64,000 bases of DNA from the NCBI GenBank assembly GCA_035079385.1, contig JAVHKY010000024.1, forward strand, positions 6,634,001 through 6,698,000, read 5' to 3'. Shown here one piece after another: positions 49,860-60,299 of the stretch. The position numbers and the translations under genes are program-made. The number at the start of each line of letters is the position of its first letter. Position 1 is the stretch's first letter. The notes under the pieces are model-generated. The model was not told the DNA's origin, did no database searches, and saw only the letters and a list, made by a program, of their open reading frames with translations. The DNA comes from Aspidiotus rigidus (Eukaryota > Arthropoda > Insecta > Hemiptera > Diaspididae).

Positions 49860-50331
49860 CCACATTTTGGTCCTCACCCCAACGAAATTCAAGGCAAGAG
49901 GAGGTCATTTTAGCTCGGCTGCGAATAGGCCACACTCGTCTTACTCATATTTATCTTCTCACTAATCTCGCTCCTCCATCATGCCCTCACTGTCTCCAAG
50001 AAAATTTATCAGTTGATCATTTTTTCTCATGCCCCGTCCTGCAACCCACTCGAACCTCCCTAAATATATCTTCCAATATCAATGCAGCACTAAACCACAA
50101 CTCCGAAACCATCGACTCAACCCTAACTTATTTACGTACCACTCAATTCTACAACTTCATATAATTCACCAACAAATTCCGTTCGATCGCCACTCAATTC
50201 CACCAATACGTACCTAATTTAACCTAATTCAAGTAATGTTCTAAAATAAGATTGTAACGCCGAGCAAATAACCCTCCTGCAGTTTATAATGCTCGTAAAA
50301 TAATAATAAAAAAAAAAAAAAAAAAAAAAAA
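49860..50331 (+). mobile_element. Jockey-like LINE 3' end with poly(A)
   Basis: From 49912 the reading LARLRIGHTRLTHIYLLTNL, APPSCPHCLQENLSVDHFF, SCPVLQPTR ends at a stop near 50165. This is the Cys/His zinc-knuckle C-terminus of jockey/R1-type ORF2 proteins (C..C...H...C). A 3' UTR with GCCGAGCAAATAACCCTCC follows, then TGCTCGTAAAATAATAATAA and a poly(A) tail at 50306-50331. Same family as 8330-11075. Confidence 0.85.
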
Positions 50332-50680
50332 ACTATCGAGTATGACTAATAATAATGAAAAATAGCTAGAAAAATGAACAACTCGCCATTGCTACTATCC
50401 GTTAAAAAATAAATTTAACAAAACAAATAAAATTTGACAAAACAAAATTCAACGCTCTAGGGGCTGTGGGAAGCGAGATACAAGTGTACTAAATTTGAAC
50501 GAAAAGGTTTCATCGGAAATAAAATCCAATGAACCCTTGGTAAAGAATGAACCTGTCGAATGATGAAAGGTTCTTCATCACAATACACGTACTGATAACG
50601 AAAGTGGTAAACGTATAGGAAAATCCGCTTCTCCTAACGTAAGCAGCTACTCGCAGCTATTCGTAAGAAGCTACTCGTAA

Positions 50681-51176
50681 TAGTGAAAAATTTTTCAACA
50701 AAAGTAAAAATTTCTCGAGAACTACTCATCCGATCCTCAAAAAAAATGCAGGTGCACATCTTCAAATATAATACTACAATATGGCCGAGTTACAAAAAAA
50801 TCCATCGGGTAGTTTCGGAGGAGTTCCGCGGACAAAAAGGTACTCGAAATACTGCAAAATTTCTCAACAAATTGAAAATTTCTCGAGAACTACTCATCCG
50901 ATTTTCAAAAAAATTGCAGGTGCACATCTTCAGATATACTACTACAATATGGCTAAGTTACAAAAAAATCCATCGGGTAGTTTCGGAGGAGTTCCGCGGA
51001 CAAAAAGGTACTCGAAATACTGCAAAATTTCTCAACAAATTGAAAATTTCTCGAGAACTACTCATCCGATTTTCAAAAAAATTGCAGGTGCACATCTTCA
51101 GATATACTACTACAATATGGCTAAGTTACAAAAAAATCCATCGGGTAGTTTCGGAGGAGTTCCGCGGACAAAAAAA
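50681..51176. repeat. 168-bp tandem repeat, about 3 copies
   Basis: GTTCCGCGGACAAAAA recurs at 50823, 50991 and 51159, an exact 168-bp period. Copies 2 and 3 are almost identical; copy 1 is diverged. Each unit contains TTTCTCGAGAACTACTCATC and AAAAAATCCATCGGGTAGTT. As 168 is divisible by three, two overlapping frames stay open through the array and mimic a repetitive 170-aa protein. I regard this as satellite DNA. Confidence 0.9.
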
Positions 51177-51799
51177 TCTTATATATATATAAGGAAACCT
51201 GAAATTTTTTTTTATGCTAGTTGTGATCTAGGACCCCTAAAACGTCGAGAAAGTTCATTGCCCACTCCCCCTGTTGACCTTGCTACGGGTGTAATACCTC
51301 ACTTTTCTAGTTAGAAAAGTCGGTAAAATGAGATAATTGAACAGGTCAATACATTTAAATACCTCGGAGTGAATATAATAAAATGGAGGGGCCGACATAG
51401 CCAACAAGTTACAAAAGTTCATAAAGATCACGGGCGCCATGAACAGAACACTGCCAGCAAATAAGATCAGAAAGTCGCTCATACAACACCCTAGCCGTAC
51501 CTATTCTAACTTACGGATGTGAAGTATGGGCCATAAAATGGACGGACAAACAGAGAATATCTGCTGCGGAAATGCGGTTCATGAGAAAAACTGCGGTCGT
51601 CACTTTCCTTGACAAAAAAAGGTCCGAAGAAATTACAAAATCTTCGGGAGTAATACCAGTAATTCACGGGGTAAAAGCATAATTATAGGAAGAAATAGAG
51701 ATCGCACGAGGAAAGAATGGAGAAAACAAGATCGCCAAATATAGCACTGAAATATACTCCAACATCAAAGAGAAGTAGAGGAAGACTCAGAAGAAACTG

Positions 51800-53870
51800 T
51801 AGATACCTACATCGGAATGTAGCTCAGCGTTAGCAACGCCGACGGACTACTAGGCTCCCCGCGGGGCAGAGGATACGACGACGACCTTCGTAGTAGGAAG
51901 TAGTGAATCTCTCTCTCTTTCTGGTTCTGTAGGCCGGGACTGATGGTAGAGTCCACCTTGCACCGTACAGCATCTCTCTCAGTATTCGTTGCAATTCAAA
52001 AATTAGAAGATCATCTTTGATTAGTCTCTTTAAGAAAATTGTTTTTCTTAATTCCAATGAAACTTGGAAGAGATGAGAAAAGAATAAATTGTATTTGTAT
52101 ATACCTGTGTTTTCAAATTCTGAGATTTTCCAATTTTTCTATAGGCTGGTGTAAAACATATCTTTGGTAAGTCTCAGAAGTTTCGTGGTCCAGGGAGTTT
52201 AACTGAGCAGAGACGTGGTTCGAATCTTTTGTAGGAGGAACTTGGAAATTTCAAAAAATCTGCACTGAGCAAAATCCATTTTTTCTTTCTAAACTTATTG
52301 TTGTTGATTCACAATTAATTATGAAATAAGTTTATGGATTGCAAACCGCACAAATTATTTAATGGTACGAATTAAAATGAAATAAAATACACAAGCATAT
52401 ATGCTTTCGGCACAACTGCTATTATCAAGATTAACAATTAGAATCAATTAGGTATAATCGTTCATCGCGTTCAATCAATTCACAATTAGGTAATTGTTCA
52501 ATAAAAAATCTAGTCGAATAAGTTGTCCCAAAGAGTTGGGATTATTTTCTGACATTACTTAGAATTCTCCTAAGACACACTCTTCAGAACGACTGTGGAT
52601 CAGACCTTCCTGAAGATCACTGTACGATTTCCTTCTCACACTTCTGTGACATAGATAGTCAGACTTTAGTCCTCTTTTCCCTCTCTCCATTTTCTCATAT
52701 AAAAAAGGAAGGCTTTACCCGTACTCTACATTATGTTCAAATTTCATAATTAAGTTGCCAGCCATGAGTGACTTTAATATGGTCTTGAAAAGATGAAGGA
52801 TTAATTTATAGTCAGGTATAAATTATAATCCAGAATGAACTTATGCTCCAAATACGGAACATAGAATTCCAGTCCAGCTCAAGATACCTTCATTGTATCA
52901 CAAACTGACAAACAAACATCATGTAGGTACTCGTATTTAAATGACGTTAGAATTTTACGGCCCAATGAACAGGAATCTTCGAAATTCTACAGCATAAATA
53001 TTATTGATTTATATTATTCTGTTAATTGTCATACGTTTCTCACGTCATACGTATCAAATTCGTCCATTATTCTCACGTAAATTATATCAACTTGTCGTCG
53101 TTGTATCGAATCTTGCTATGAAATACACATATGCACATCGGGCTGCGGCTACAAAGTGCGCAAACGAGTTCACGAAGCACATTCACACACCGTAAATTAC
53201 TCATAAACTTTTATCTTACAAACCAGCTGTCTCCTTATTATGTGGAATTTCTGTCCTGTTTGTCCGCAAGACTCGAGAAACACAATTAAAAAGTATGGTA
53301 GGCGTACTGAAATAGCAAGGTGAAGTGGCGTAGCTGCATCAAAGTTTTTCGGTGATTTCTTTAGTAATTTGATGAACCATCATAACGGTTTCAAGAATTC
53401 TGTACAAGGGCGTTTGGAACCCAATAAGTACATTTTTGGTGTGTAAATTTTCCACACTTGAAGCATTACTTCTGGGAGAAAAATGACGCCACGAATGACT
53501 CGCATTTAGTTACACGCGACATGCTGAAATTTTTCGAAATATTTCAACTGTAATATCCAATTCGAGCCTTCTTTTACACTGGAAATGTGGAACTGAGTTT
53601 GAGACCGAGTCATCAAAACTTTTTTAAAAATGATAAAGGTAGAAAAGACTTGTGCTCTCTTCTATCGGTGTACGAGGGCTGGTTTCATTAAGGATATCTG
53701 TTTTAAGGGGGACATCATTTCAATTCTTCCTTTTTCTCCTTGCTCTGTTCAGGGTTCAAAATCGAACCGCATTTCCTCCAAGTTTCCCTCAATCTTCATT
53801 AAAATTTTTCTCAGTCCTTCTGTGTGTTCTGGGATGGCCTGGATTTCCCCATCATCTAACATAGATATCA
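51800..53870. other. Intergenic, no gene recognised
   Basis: AT-rich sequence without supportable exons. 52640-52735 has pyrimidine-rich text and TTTTCTCATATAAAAAAGG. Nothing else stands out until the SINE pieces at 53880. Confidence 0.55.
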
Positions 53871-53879
53871 CCTCCAAGC

Positions 53880-53972
53880 CTCACCCGGGCTAGAAGATTT
53901 TTTCGTCATTTTTCCTCCTTCCTTCTCTGTACTACTCCTTATGAACATCCGCACTATTTCCATCTTTCGATC
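53880..53972 (+). repeat. SINE 3' part, copy 1
   Basis: CACCCGGGCTAGAAGATTTT, then TTCGTCATTTTTCCTCCTTC and ATCCGCACTATTTCCATCTTTCGA match 54190-54275 closely. The tRNA-related head is missing or too diverged to see. Confidence 0.65.
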
Positions 53973-54117
53973 ACCTTTCACGCTCCGGGGATTTGCGGTT
54001 ATTCCTCTAGGCGTCTGTGTGCATTTGCACGGTTTAAAATGTACTGTGGTGTTTGTACCCCTCCTTTCACAAGGTTGGAACGTCCATCCGAAGGTGAAAT
54101 ATGACGATCTAATCTTA

Positions 54118-54275
54118 GGGCCTGCCAGCGCAGCGGTTATCGCACTCATCGTGAAAGCCAGAGGTCGCGAGTACGATTCCCGTCCGAGCTAGGAGATTTT
54201 TTCGTCATATTTCCTCTTTCTTCCTTCTCTATACTACGTACTCCTTGTAAATATTCGCACTATTTCCATCTTTCG
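54118..54275 (+). repeat. tRNA-derived SINE, copy 2
   Basis: The head has an A-box-like CAGCGCAGCGGTTATCGCAC and a B-box-like GAGTACGATTCCCG spaced as in a tRNA gene. A tRNA-unrelated part follows (GAGCTAGGAGATTTTTTCG) and ends ATCTTTCGA like the copy at 53972. No terminal CCA-stem pairing is visible, so this is a SINE and not a functional tRNA gene. Confidence 0.75.
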
Positions 54276-54479
54276 AAGTCGACCTAAATTTTTCCTTCAT
54301 ATTATTATTTCTTTCTTTCTCTTCTTCTTCTCCAAGTCCTCAAGTACCTTTGAACAACTTTTAAAAATTTGCTCTAGTGCCTGGAATAGGCCACAGTCTC
54401 ACCCCTGTCAGGACGATAATTTGCGGAAAAGGTGGCTCCCCACCAGACATCTATACCATAAAACACCCCCCACGAGGAA

Positions 54480-56070
54480 CAAGTTTCCCGTTCAGAAAAA
54501 TTCCCTGTTTTATGGGGGGCTATTTGAGAAATCTGGCGTCCGCCGTGCGCCGTCCAGCGAAAAACTTAGAAAAATTTCGACCCTCGAGCCATATATGATA
54601 GGAGAGGGACTTAGAAAAATTACGGCTTCCTTAACGAAGTTAAACGAGGAACGCAGGGAACCTGTTTTATGATTCGAATGAGATTTGGTATTGAAAATTC
54701 AAGGAAGCCTAGATCATATATAGCTCGACAGTCGAAATTTTTCCAAGTCCCCCTTCTATCATATATGGCTCGAGAGTCGAAATTTTTCTAAGTCCCTCTC
54801 CTATCATATATGGCTCGAGGGTCGAAATTTTTCTAAGTTTTTCGCTGGACGGCGCACGGCGGACGGCAGATTTCTCAAATAGCCCCCCATAAAACAGGTT
54901 CCCTGTTAAAATTTCGACTCTCGAGCCATATATGATAGAAGGGGTACTTAGAAAAATTTCGACTCTCGAGCTATATATGATAGAAGAGGGACTTAGAAAA
55001 ATTTCGACTCTCGAGCCATATATGATAGAAGGGGGACTTAGAAAAATTTCGACTCTCGAGCCATATACAGGGTGGGCCAAAAGTTGGTTCATAGGAGAGG
55101 GACTTAGAAAAATTTCGACTCTCGAGCTATATATGATAGGAGGGGAACTTAGAAAAATTTCGACTCTCGAGCTATATATGATAGAAGGGGGACTTGGAAA
55201 AATTTCGACTCTCGAGCCATATATGATAGGAGAGGGACTTAGAAAAATTACGGCTTCCTTAACGAAGTTAAACGAGGAACGCAGGGAACCTGTTTTATGA
55301 TTCGAATGAGATTTGGTATTGAAAATTCAAGGAAGCCTAGATCATATATAGCTCGACAGTCGAAATTTTTCCAAGTCCCCCTTCTATCATATATAGCTCG
55401 AGAGTCGAAATTTTTCCAAGTTCCCCTCCTATCATCTATAGCTCGAGAGTCGAAATTTTTTCTAAGTCCCCCTCCTATCATATATAGCTCGAGAGTCGAA
55501 ATTTTTCCAAGTCCCTCTCCTATCATATATGGCTCGAGAGTCGAAATTTTTCCAAGTTCCCCTCCTATCATCTATAGCTCGAGAGTCGAAATTTTTTTTA
55601 AGTCCCCCTCCCATCATATATAGCTTGAGAGTCGAAATTTTTCTAAGTCCCTCTCCTATCATATATGGCTCGAGGGTCGAAATTTTTCTAAGTTTTTCGC
55701 TGGACGGCGGACGGCGGACGCCAGATTTCTCAAATAGCCCCCCATAAAACAGGTTCCCTGTTAATAAAATTTCGACTCTCGAGCTATATATGATAGAAGG
55801 GGGACTTGGAAAAATTTCGACTGTCGAGCTATATATGATCTAGGCTTCCTTGAATTTTCAATACCAAATCTCATTCGAATCATAAAACAGGTTCCCTGCG
55901 TTCCTCGTTTAACTTCGTTAAGGAAGCCGTAATTTTTTTTTGAGAAATTCGCCGTGTGCCGTCCGGCGAAAAACTTGAAAAAATTTCGATTCTCGAGCTT
56001 TAGGTATATATGATGGGAGGGGAGGGGCTTGGAAAAAGATCTTAACAGGGAACCTGTTTTATCGGAGGGT
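54480..56070. repeat. 45-bp minisatellite blocks in alternating orientation
   Basis: Blocks of a 45-bp unit (CTCGAGC(C/T)ATATATGATAG..., AAAAATTTCGACT) run forward at about 54560-54620, 54905-55240 and 55770-55850, and reversed at about 54735-54830 and 55345-55690. Blocks are separated by two other modules, each also present in both orientations: GGGGGGCTATTTGAGAAATC plus the adjoining GGAACCTGTTTTATG, and GGCTTCCTTAACGAAGTTAA...CGCAGGGAACCTG. Large inverted repeats result. The same three modules form the small element at 4400-4790. The period keeps long frames open on both strands (repeat peptide ISTLEPYMIGEGLRK); no gene is implied. Confidence 0.9.
55068..55091. other. 24-bp foreign segment inside a minisatellite unit
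   Basis: One unit reads CCATATA, then CAGGGTGGGCC...TTGGTTCA, then TAGGAGAGGG, where sister units have CCATATATGATAGGAGAGGG. The 24-bp segment replaces only TGA. It starts CAGGGTGGGCCAAAAGT, a type of end common in insect DNA transposons, so it may be a residual terminal sequence. Confidence 0.6.
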
Positions 56071-56384
56071 ATATTGTAGAAAAATTTTCTGGCGTAACCA
56101 AATGAATAAAGATCATGTTTCACCCCCCCTCTTATATTTTAGCAGTCATCTTGAAATATTCTAATCTAGGCTTCTACTGGGTCAAGTGCTCGTGATGTAT
56201 TACTTCACTTTTTCCTGGTTTAGCATAAGACTGACATCAAATATTTTGGGCTATCGCCTTTTGTGGGGCTCACTCGCGAGCGGATGTCTGGTATGAAATA
56301 TTTGGGGAACAAGGGTGGTACACAGGTTTGTCCAGTAATTTCCAGCAAAATTTTCCGAGTTCCCTCTCTCTGCTTCATGCAGTA

Positions 56385-56425
56385 TATTATACTAGGCTTA
56401 TACTTGACTTAAGCCTAGTATAATA
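56385..56425. repeat. 16-bp perfect palindrome
   Basis: TATTATACTAGGCTTA (56385-56400) and TAAGCCTAGTATAATA (56410-56425) are exact reverse complements with a 9-bp loop. The word TACTAGG(C/T) recurs near 4060-4090 and 4635, again next to minisatellite elements. Confidence 0.85.
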
Positions 56426-56429
56426 GAGA

Positions 56430-57600
56430 GGGAACTTGTTTTATGGAGTACGTGGGATCTGGAAAATGTAGATTGTGACGTCACAAGGTTGACCTATTAT
56501 CTCATTAAATTGTGACGTCACAGGCCCATACATAATAGGAAGGAAACTTCAAAAAGAAAAAACTGATCGATGACGTCATCAGAATATGACGTTACAAGCC
56601 CTGCCCTCAAGCTGTATATGATAGGAGGGGAACTTATGGTGTTTGAAGCACTGCATATCTGGCTCATTGAAGGGGCTAAACCAATTGGTGTATGGAGCCT
56701 TGCATTCCTAGTTACTTGAAGGGGCTATCCAGCTGTCCTAATGAGAGTCATGTTATTTATTATTTTTCAACCCTTGGAACAAGTTCCCTGCGTTCCTCGT
56801 TTGACATCGTTGAGGAATCCGTCGTTTTTACATGAACACAACTATTGAGGCTTGGAGTTTTTTCAAAGTCCGTAAAGTAGGTCGAGGTCAGAGGGCGTTA
56901 TATTTCTGATTCCAGTTGACGTCCAGCTCCAGTAGACATCCATCTTAAGACTGAAGAAACAGAATGAAAATTGGAACAAAAATCTTTCATAACTGCTTCA
57001 CTTCACGGTTTTTCGAAAATTACGAGTTGACTCGGCCCTGAAAATTTCTAGATCCTTTCATTCTGATAAAAAAACTACGTGGATGTACCCAAATCGTCAA
57101 TAGTTTGTAACATGAATCATTTATACCTCTCTCCCCTCTTTTGGCAGCTCTTAAAATAATAATCCATTCTTTCTCTTTCAAACTTGTAACTCATGTAAAA
57201 CAAGCAGAATACATACCAACTTAAAAATCATATTCTGACACCAATCAAAATATGTTATCCTAAGAACGAACATAATAAAATTCGATAATTGAAATAAATC
57301 TACATATTTGCAGAAGGATTTCCACTTGTTTTATTCATTTTTTCGTTCTACTCGAATGTCGAATATTAAAACAAACGCGCGAGGCAACTAAAATCTTCAA
57401 AATCATCGTAACGTAATGCAATTCGTTCACAAATCAAGAAGTTATTGTGAAATTTAATAATACAACAAAACAGCGCGGAAGAACACGCGAACAAAATTCT
57501 CGAATAATTCCGTACGACTTTTTCAATCGCGGATGACACACTCCACGTTAAACTTCTTAATAATAATGAATCACGAGAAAGAAAATATTATACCGCTACG
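56430..57600. other. Non-coding repeat-rich DNA
   Basis: Three TGACGTCA palindromes within 103 bp (56476-56483, 56513-56520, 56571-56578). A diverged copy of the CCCTGCGTTCCTCGTTTGAC module lies at 56780-56830. The rest is AT-rich without exons. Confidence 0.55.
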
Positions 57601-57858
57601 ATGGAAGTCTCATCTCGTCTTATCATCTTCCCACTTTTCTCTTTTCTCTTCATCATTTTCAACTGGTTGACAAGTTTGATTCGTAATTACATACCTACGT
57701 ATTTTAATAAGAAGCAAAAGGAAAATTTCTTATCAATACCGAAATCAAACGGCCCCGAATTGAATGCAGTAAAAGTCAATAAAATAATAGCCTCAAAAGT
57801 GTCTGAACTTGAAGAATTTAGGGTTGGAATTCTATATCGTATATACGTAGACTCCTAA
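57601..57858 (+). CDS. Small hypothetical ORF with N-terminal hydrophobic segment (doubtful)
   Basis: 85 codons: MEVSSRLIIFPLFSFLFIIF then NWLTSLIRNYIPTYF resembles a signal peptide or membrane anchor, followed by a Lys-rich tail. There is no family match, no poly(A) signal close by and no second exon that I can join. AT-rich DNA easily yields hydrophobic frames, so this could be chance. Confidence 0.2.
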   Translation: MEVSSRLIIFPLFSFLFIIFNWLTSLIRNYIPTYFNKKQKENFLSIPKSNGPELNAVKVNKIIASKVSELEEFRVGILYRIYVDS

Positions 57859-57859
57859 T

Positions 57860-58820
57860 TTTTAAGTAATCAGGTACCCAATTTATTCACCGCTCGCGCG
57901 ATCTCCTATAATGATTGAGATGGGCAGTAAACCTATTCTATGAGATGATTTTTTAATTTCGAATTTGATGATAATCGATTAGGATCAATTAGATATAGGC
58001 CTATTCCCAGTCCAATAATTATAATTCGATACTCGGAATTTCTTTAAGCTTCCCCTCCCCCATACGATATATAACTTTGAAGATCAATATTTTTTCAACT
58101 TCTTAAAGTAGGTCAGAAGACTTCCCTGCATTTTCCCGTGAACGTTTTTCTGATTGAAAGTTTCCTAGGTAGTGTCTGTCCCTGGGAATTACAATTTAAC
58201 GAGAGGATGGCGGACTTTCAACCCCTGTGATACCGTCCGTGAATAGTATTACTTTACAGGTGACCTAAATTTCGTATAGTCCCTCATTATAAGGTCCAAG
58301 GCTTAGGATTTTCCCAGTCCTAATTTTTGACATTATGCAGTGTGGTGGTTAGAACATTTAACCCCCTTCCCCCTTGTACATTGGTGAAAGTTTAGAGTTT
58401 ACGAAATGGTCAAAAGATTTCCAATTTCCGATTTTTAGGATTAATTGCAAGTTTATATGGATTTATTCTTATTTATATCACCCCGTCCCGATCTAATCAC
58501 TCATCTCAAACTTAGGCTCTTAATCTCTATTTTTTCACTAATCCTCCTTATTTAACTTCTACCCCTTAGATCCGTCTTGATTTTACTGAAATTCCCAAAA
58601 CAGCTAATTCTATTTATAGGCAACTCATCACGAAATCATGTCTGTAAAATTTCCCTCTAACATACTCTGCTTCACGTACGGGTCCGAATTGGAATCTAGA
58701 AGGGGATATGCAGTCTCCGGTAAGGGTAATATACTTCCGTATGAGAAACTCCGCTTCCATATTCACTACTAAACTTACTGCTATATTCACCTTACTCTTT
58801 CTTCTCACCCGCTTCTCTCG
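57860..58820. other. Intergenic, no gene recognised
   Basis: No exon, RNA gene or long repeat that I can support. Confidence 0.55.
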
Positions 58821-59400
58821 CCCCCTTACTAATACTATCTGATTCTCTTACATCTTTACTTGCCACCCAAGACCTTCATTTTACCAATCCTATGGTTATC
58901 CTCATTCTTATACACTTGTCAAGTTCTTCCTCATTCTCCATACTTCTTCTATGTTTATTTATTTATTTTGCTTATTTGGGAGGGTGCCGCAAACAGACGT
59001 GTTGTCCAATTACTCACGGCACCCTATTGAAAAAAAACAAAACATGAAACAATAATAATAAACAAAAAGGGGAAAAAAATGACAATAAATCTAAGAACAA
59101 TGCTCAAAAAAAAAAAAACAATGACAATGACAATAAATCTAAAGACAATGCTCAAAAAAAAAAAAAGCTATCGCTACCGCCACCACCACCACCCAAGCCT
59201 TACCCTAGCGTTACCCTAGCATACTCTGAAGCCCTCTCTTCAGTTCCTCCCGTCCCAAATTAAAAATAACATATCGCAGTTGACCGTTCACCCTCCATAA
59301 TTGATCCCTCCTCGTATGATCTTAAATCCTATACTGTCCCGCCAACCTTTCTTCCTTGAATGATCTCGGGATCTAATAAGATTTGATCTATTGAAAAAGC
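58820..59400. repeat. Second copy of the dispersed repeat seen at 6335-6866
   Basis: It shares ordered words with 6398-6510 (see that entry). It also includes A-rich tandem text with two partly identical units, ACAATGACAATAAATCTAA (59089-59155), and a CCACCACCACC run. The minus strand reads charged, coiled-coil-like text (REELKRGLQSML). Confidence 0.4.
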
Positions 59401-60069
59401 TCCCACTTCCTCGGCCTACTTGATACCACACCTCCTGTTGAAAAGAAGTTATCCTATCCCGTTTCACACTCTATTTTCTGTTTTTCGTCTCTCACGCCTT
59501 TCATAGCTTCCCTGCGTATAATACTGACGATCTATCCGTTTTACATTCCTACTCTTGCCTAGCTCTCGAAAATCTCCGGCTTCGCCATTCTGTCTTTCCC
59601 TGCATAGACGATCATGAGAAAATCATTAGCACCATGAAGTACTGAAACCTACATGTTTCTACAACACCATCTACTTCATATTCATCCTAATTGTCTCCAT
59701 CTGACCACTTCGAGTCTATAAACCGTGAGTGTAGTTGCAAGGCTTATTAACTTGATGAAACCTCCTGCAATGGCAGCGGGAAACCCTCTGTCATAAATTA
59801 CTTCGTTTTTTTCTATGTATCTGAAATTGTTGAAAGTCTTGAGTGTCTTTACTTCTGTGTAACTGTCGTATTTTTTCTCTAAATCAAATACCACCCCCTG
59901 ATGACATAACACTCTCCTGCTTGAACTCATATTATGAGTATGTACATATGTAGCTACACATATCGCTGAATTAGGTCAAGGTCACTGATGATATTATACT
60001 ATGCTCCGGACAAAATTTCGTAGCATAATAAAGGCTAAAAAGCTGAGTTCAGAATAAGCATGCTAGGCC
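59400..60069. other. Intergenic, no gene recognised
   Basis: The minus-strand frame 59682-59930 has no domain or splice support. Nothing else was recognised. Confidence 0.5.
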
Positions 60070-60290
60070 TAGTACGGTTAGGGCAGTGCACTTTCACACG
60101 AGTAAACAGGCCGCCATATTGGACCTGAGAGTGACAAGCGGGAGATTCAAAAGATGTTGCAATATCACGCGGAGTACGCACGTTGTTCCACGCAATGTTG
60201 CGGCATCGTTCGAACCTTTCGCTTGTCACTCTTATGTCCCATGTGGCGGTCCGGTTCACACGTCTGATACTGCCCTAGTATGGCTAGTAC
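60070..60290. repeat. Foldback element with about 95-bp imperfect arms
   Basis: 60075-60165 pairs with the reverse complement of 60195-60290. Shared blocks include AGAGTGACAAGCG / CGCTTGTCACTCT, TAGGGCAGT / ACTGCCCTA and GGCCGCCATATTGG / TGTGGCGGTCCGG. Loop about 30 bp. It has no coding capacity and is probably a MITE or foldback transposon remnant; both strands are open by symmetry. Confidence 0.75.
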
Positions 60291-60299
60291 GTATCTAAA

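Larger units (their letters stand above)
48830..51330. mobile_element. Composite insertion inside the LINE
   Basis: The segment interrupts the LINE ORF between VVIK and EIIEQVNTFK. It begins next to a perfect 8-bp hairpin (ACTCACGC-AGTC-GCGTGAGT, 48829-48848). Two related stretches recur inside it: AAGGAAACCTGAA...CCCCCTGT (49038-49140 and 51191-51280) and TACCTCACTTTTCTAG(C/T)TAG (49519 and 51296). It also contains a jockey-like LINE 3' end and a 168-bp tandem array. It is either one composite element or several nested insertions. No clear target-site duplication is seen. Confidence 0.6.
48142..51800 (+). mobile_element. Non-LTR retrotransposon (LINE) split by an insertion
   Basis: 48142-48829 encodes an RT: NGFRKGRACTDASFTVKLVM then HNLETHICFIDSERA-DNVNR (motif A), GVRQVYPLSCV (motif B, frameshifted) and LLFADDQVVFSENEDELQKS (motif C). 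The protein resumes at 51331 with EIIEQVNTFKYLGVNI, then YGCEVWAIKWTDKQRI and AAEMRFMRKTA, the standard downstream block. About 2.5 kb of unrelated sequence lies between. Stops and frameshifts make it inactive. Its 5' end is about 10 bp from the splice acceptor of the minus-strand exon 47935-48132. Confidence 0.88.

Noticed and set aside
50683..51314. Two overlapping frames of about 170 codons encoding a repeated 56-residue peptide
   Set aside because: They follow from a 168-bp tandem repeat (3 x 56); open in two phases at once, which is typical of satellite DNA and not of a gene.
54118..54200. Possible tRNA gene
   Set aside because: A- and B-box-like motifs are present but the acceptor and anticodon stems do not form, and a SINE-type tail shared with 53880-53972 follows.
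54560..55690. CRISPR-like array of regularly spaced repeats
   Set aside because: The whole 45-bp unit repeats with no unique spacers, in both orientations, in a eukaryotic genome.
54709..56123. Several 65-127-codon open frames on both strands (repeat peptide ISTLEPYMIGEGLRK)
   Set aside because: The 45-bp period is divisible by three and the units are inverted, so frames stay open by structure; no start context, splice site or domain.
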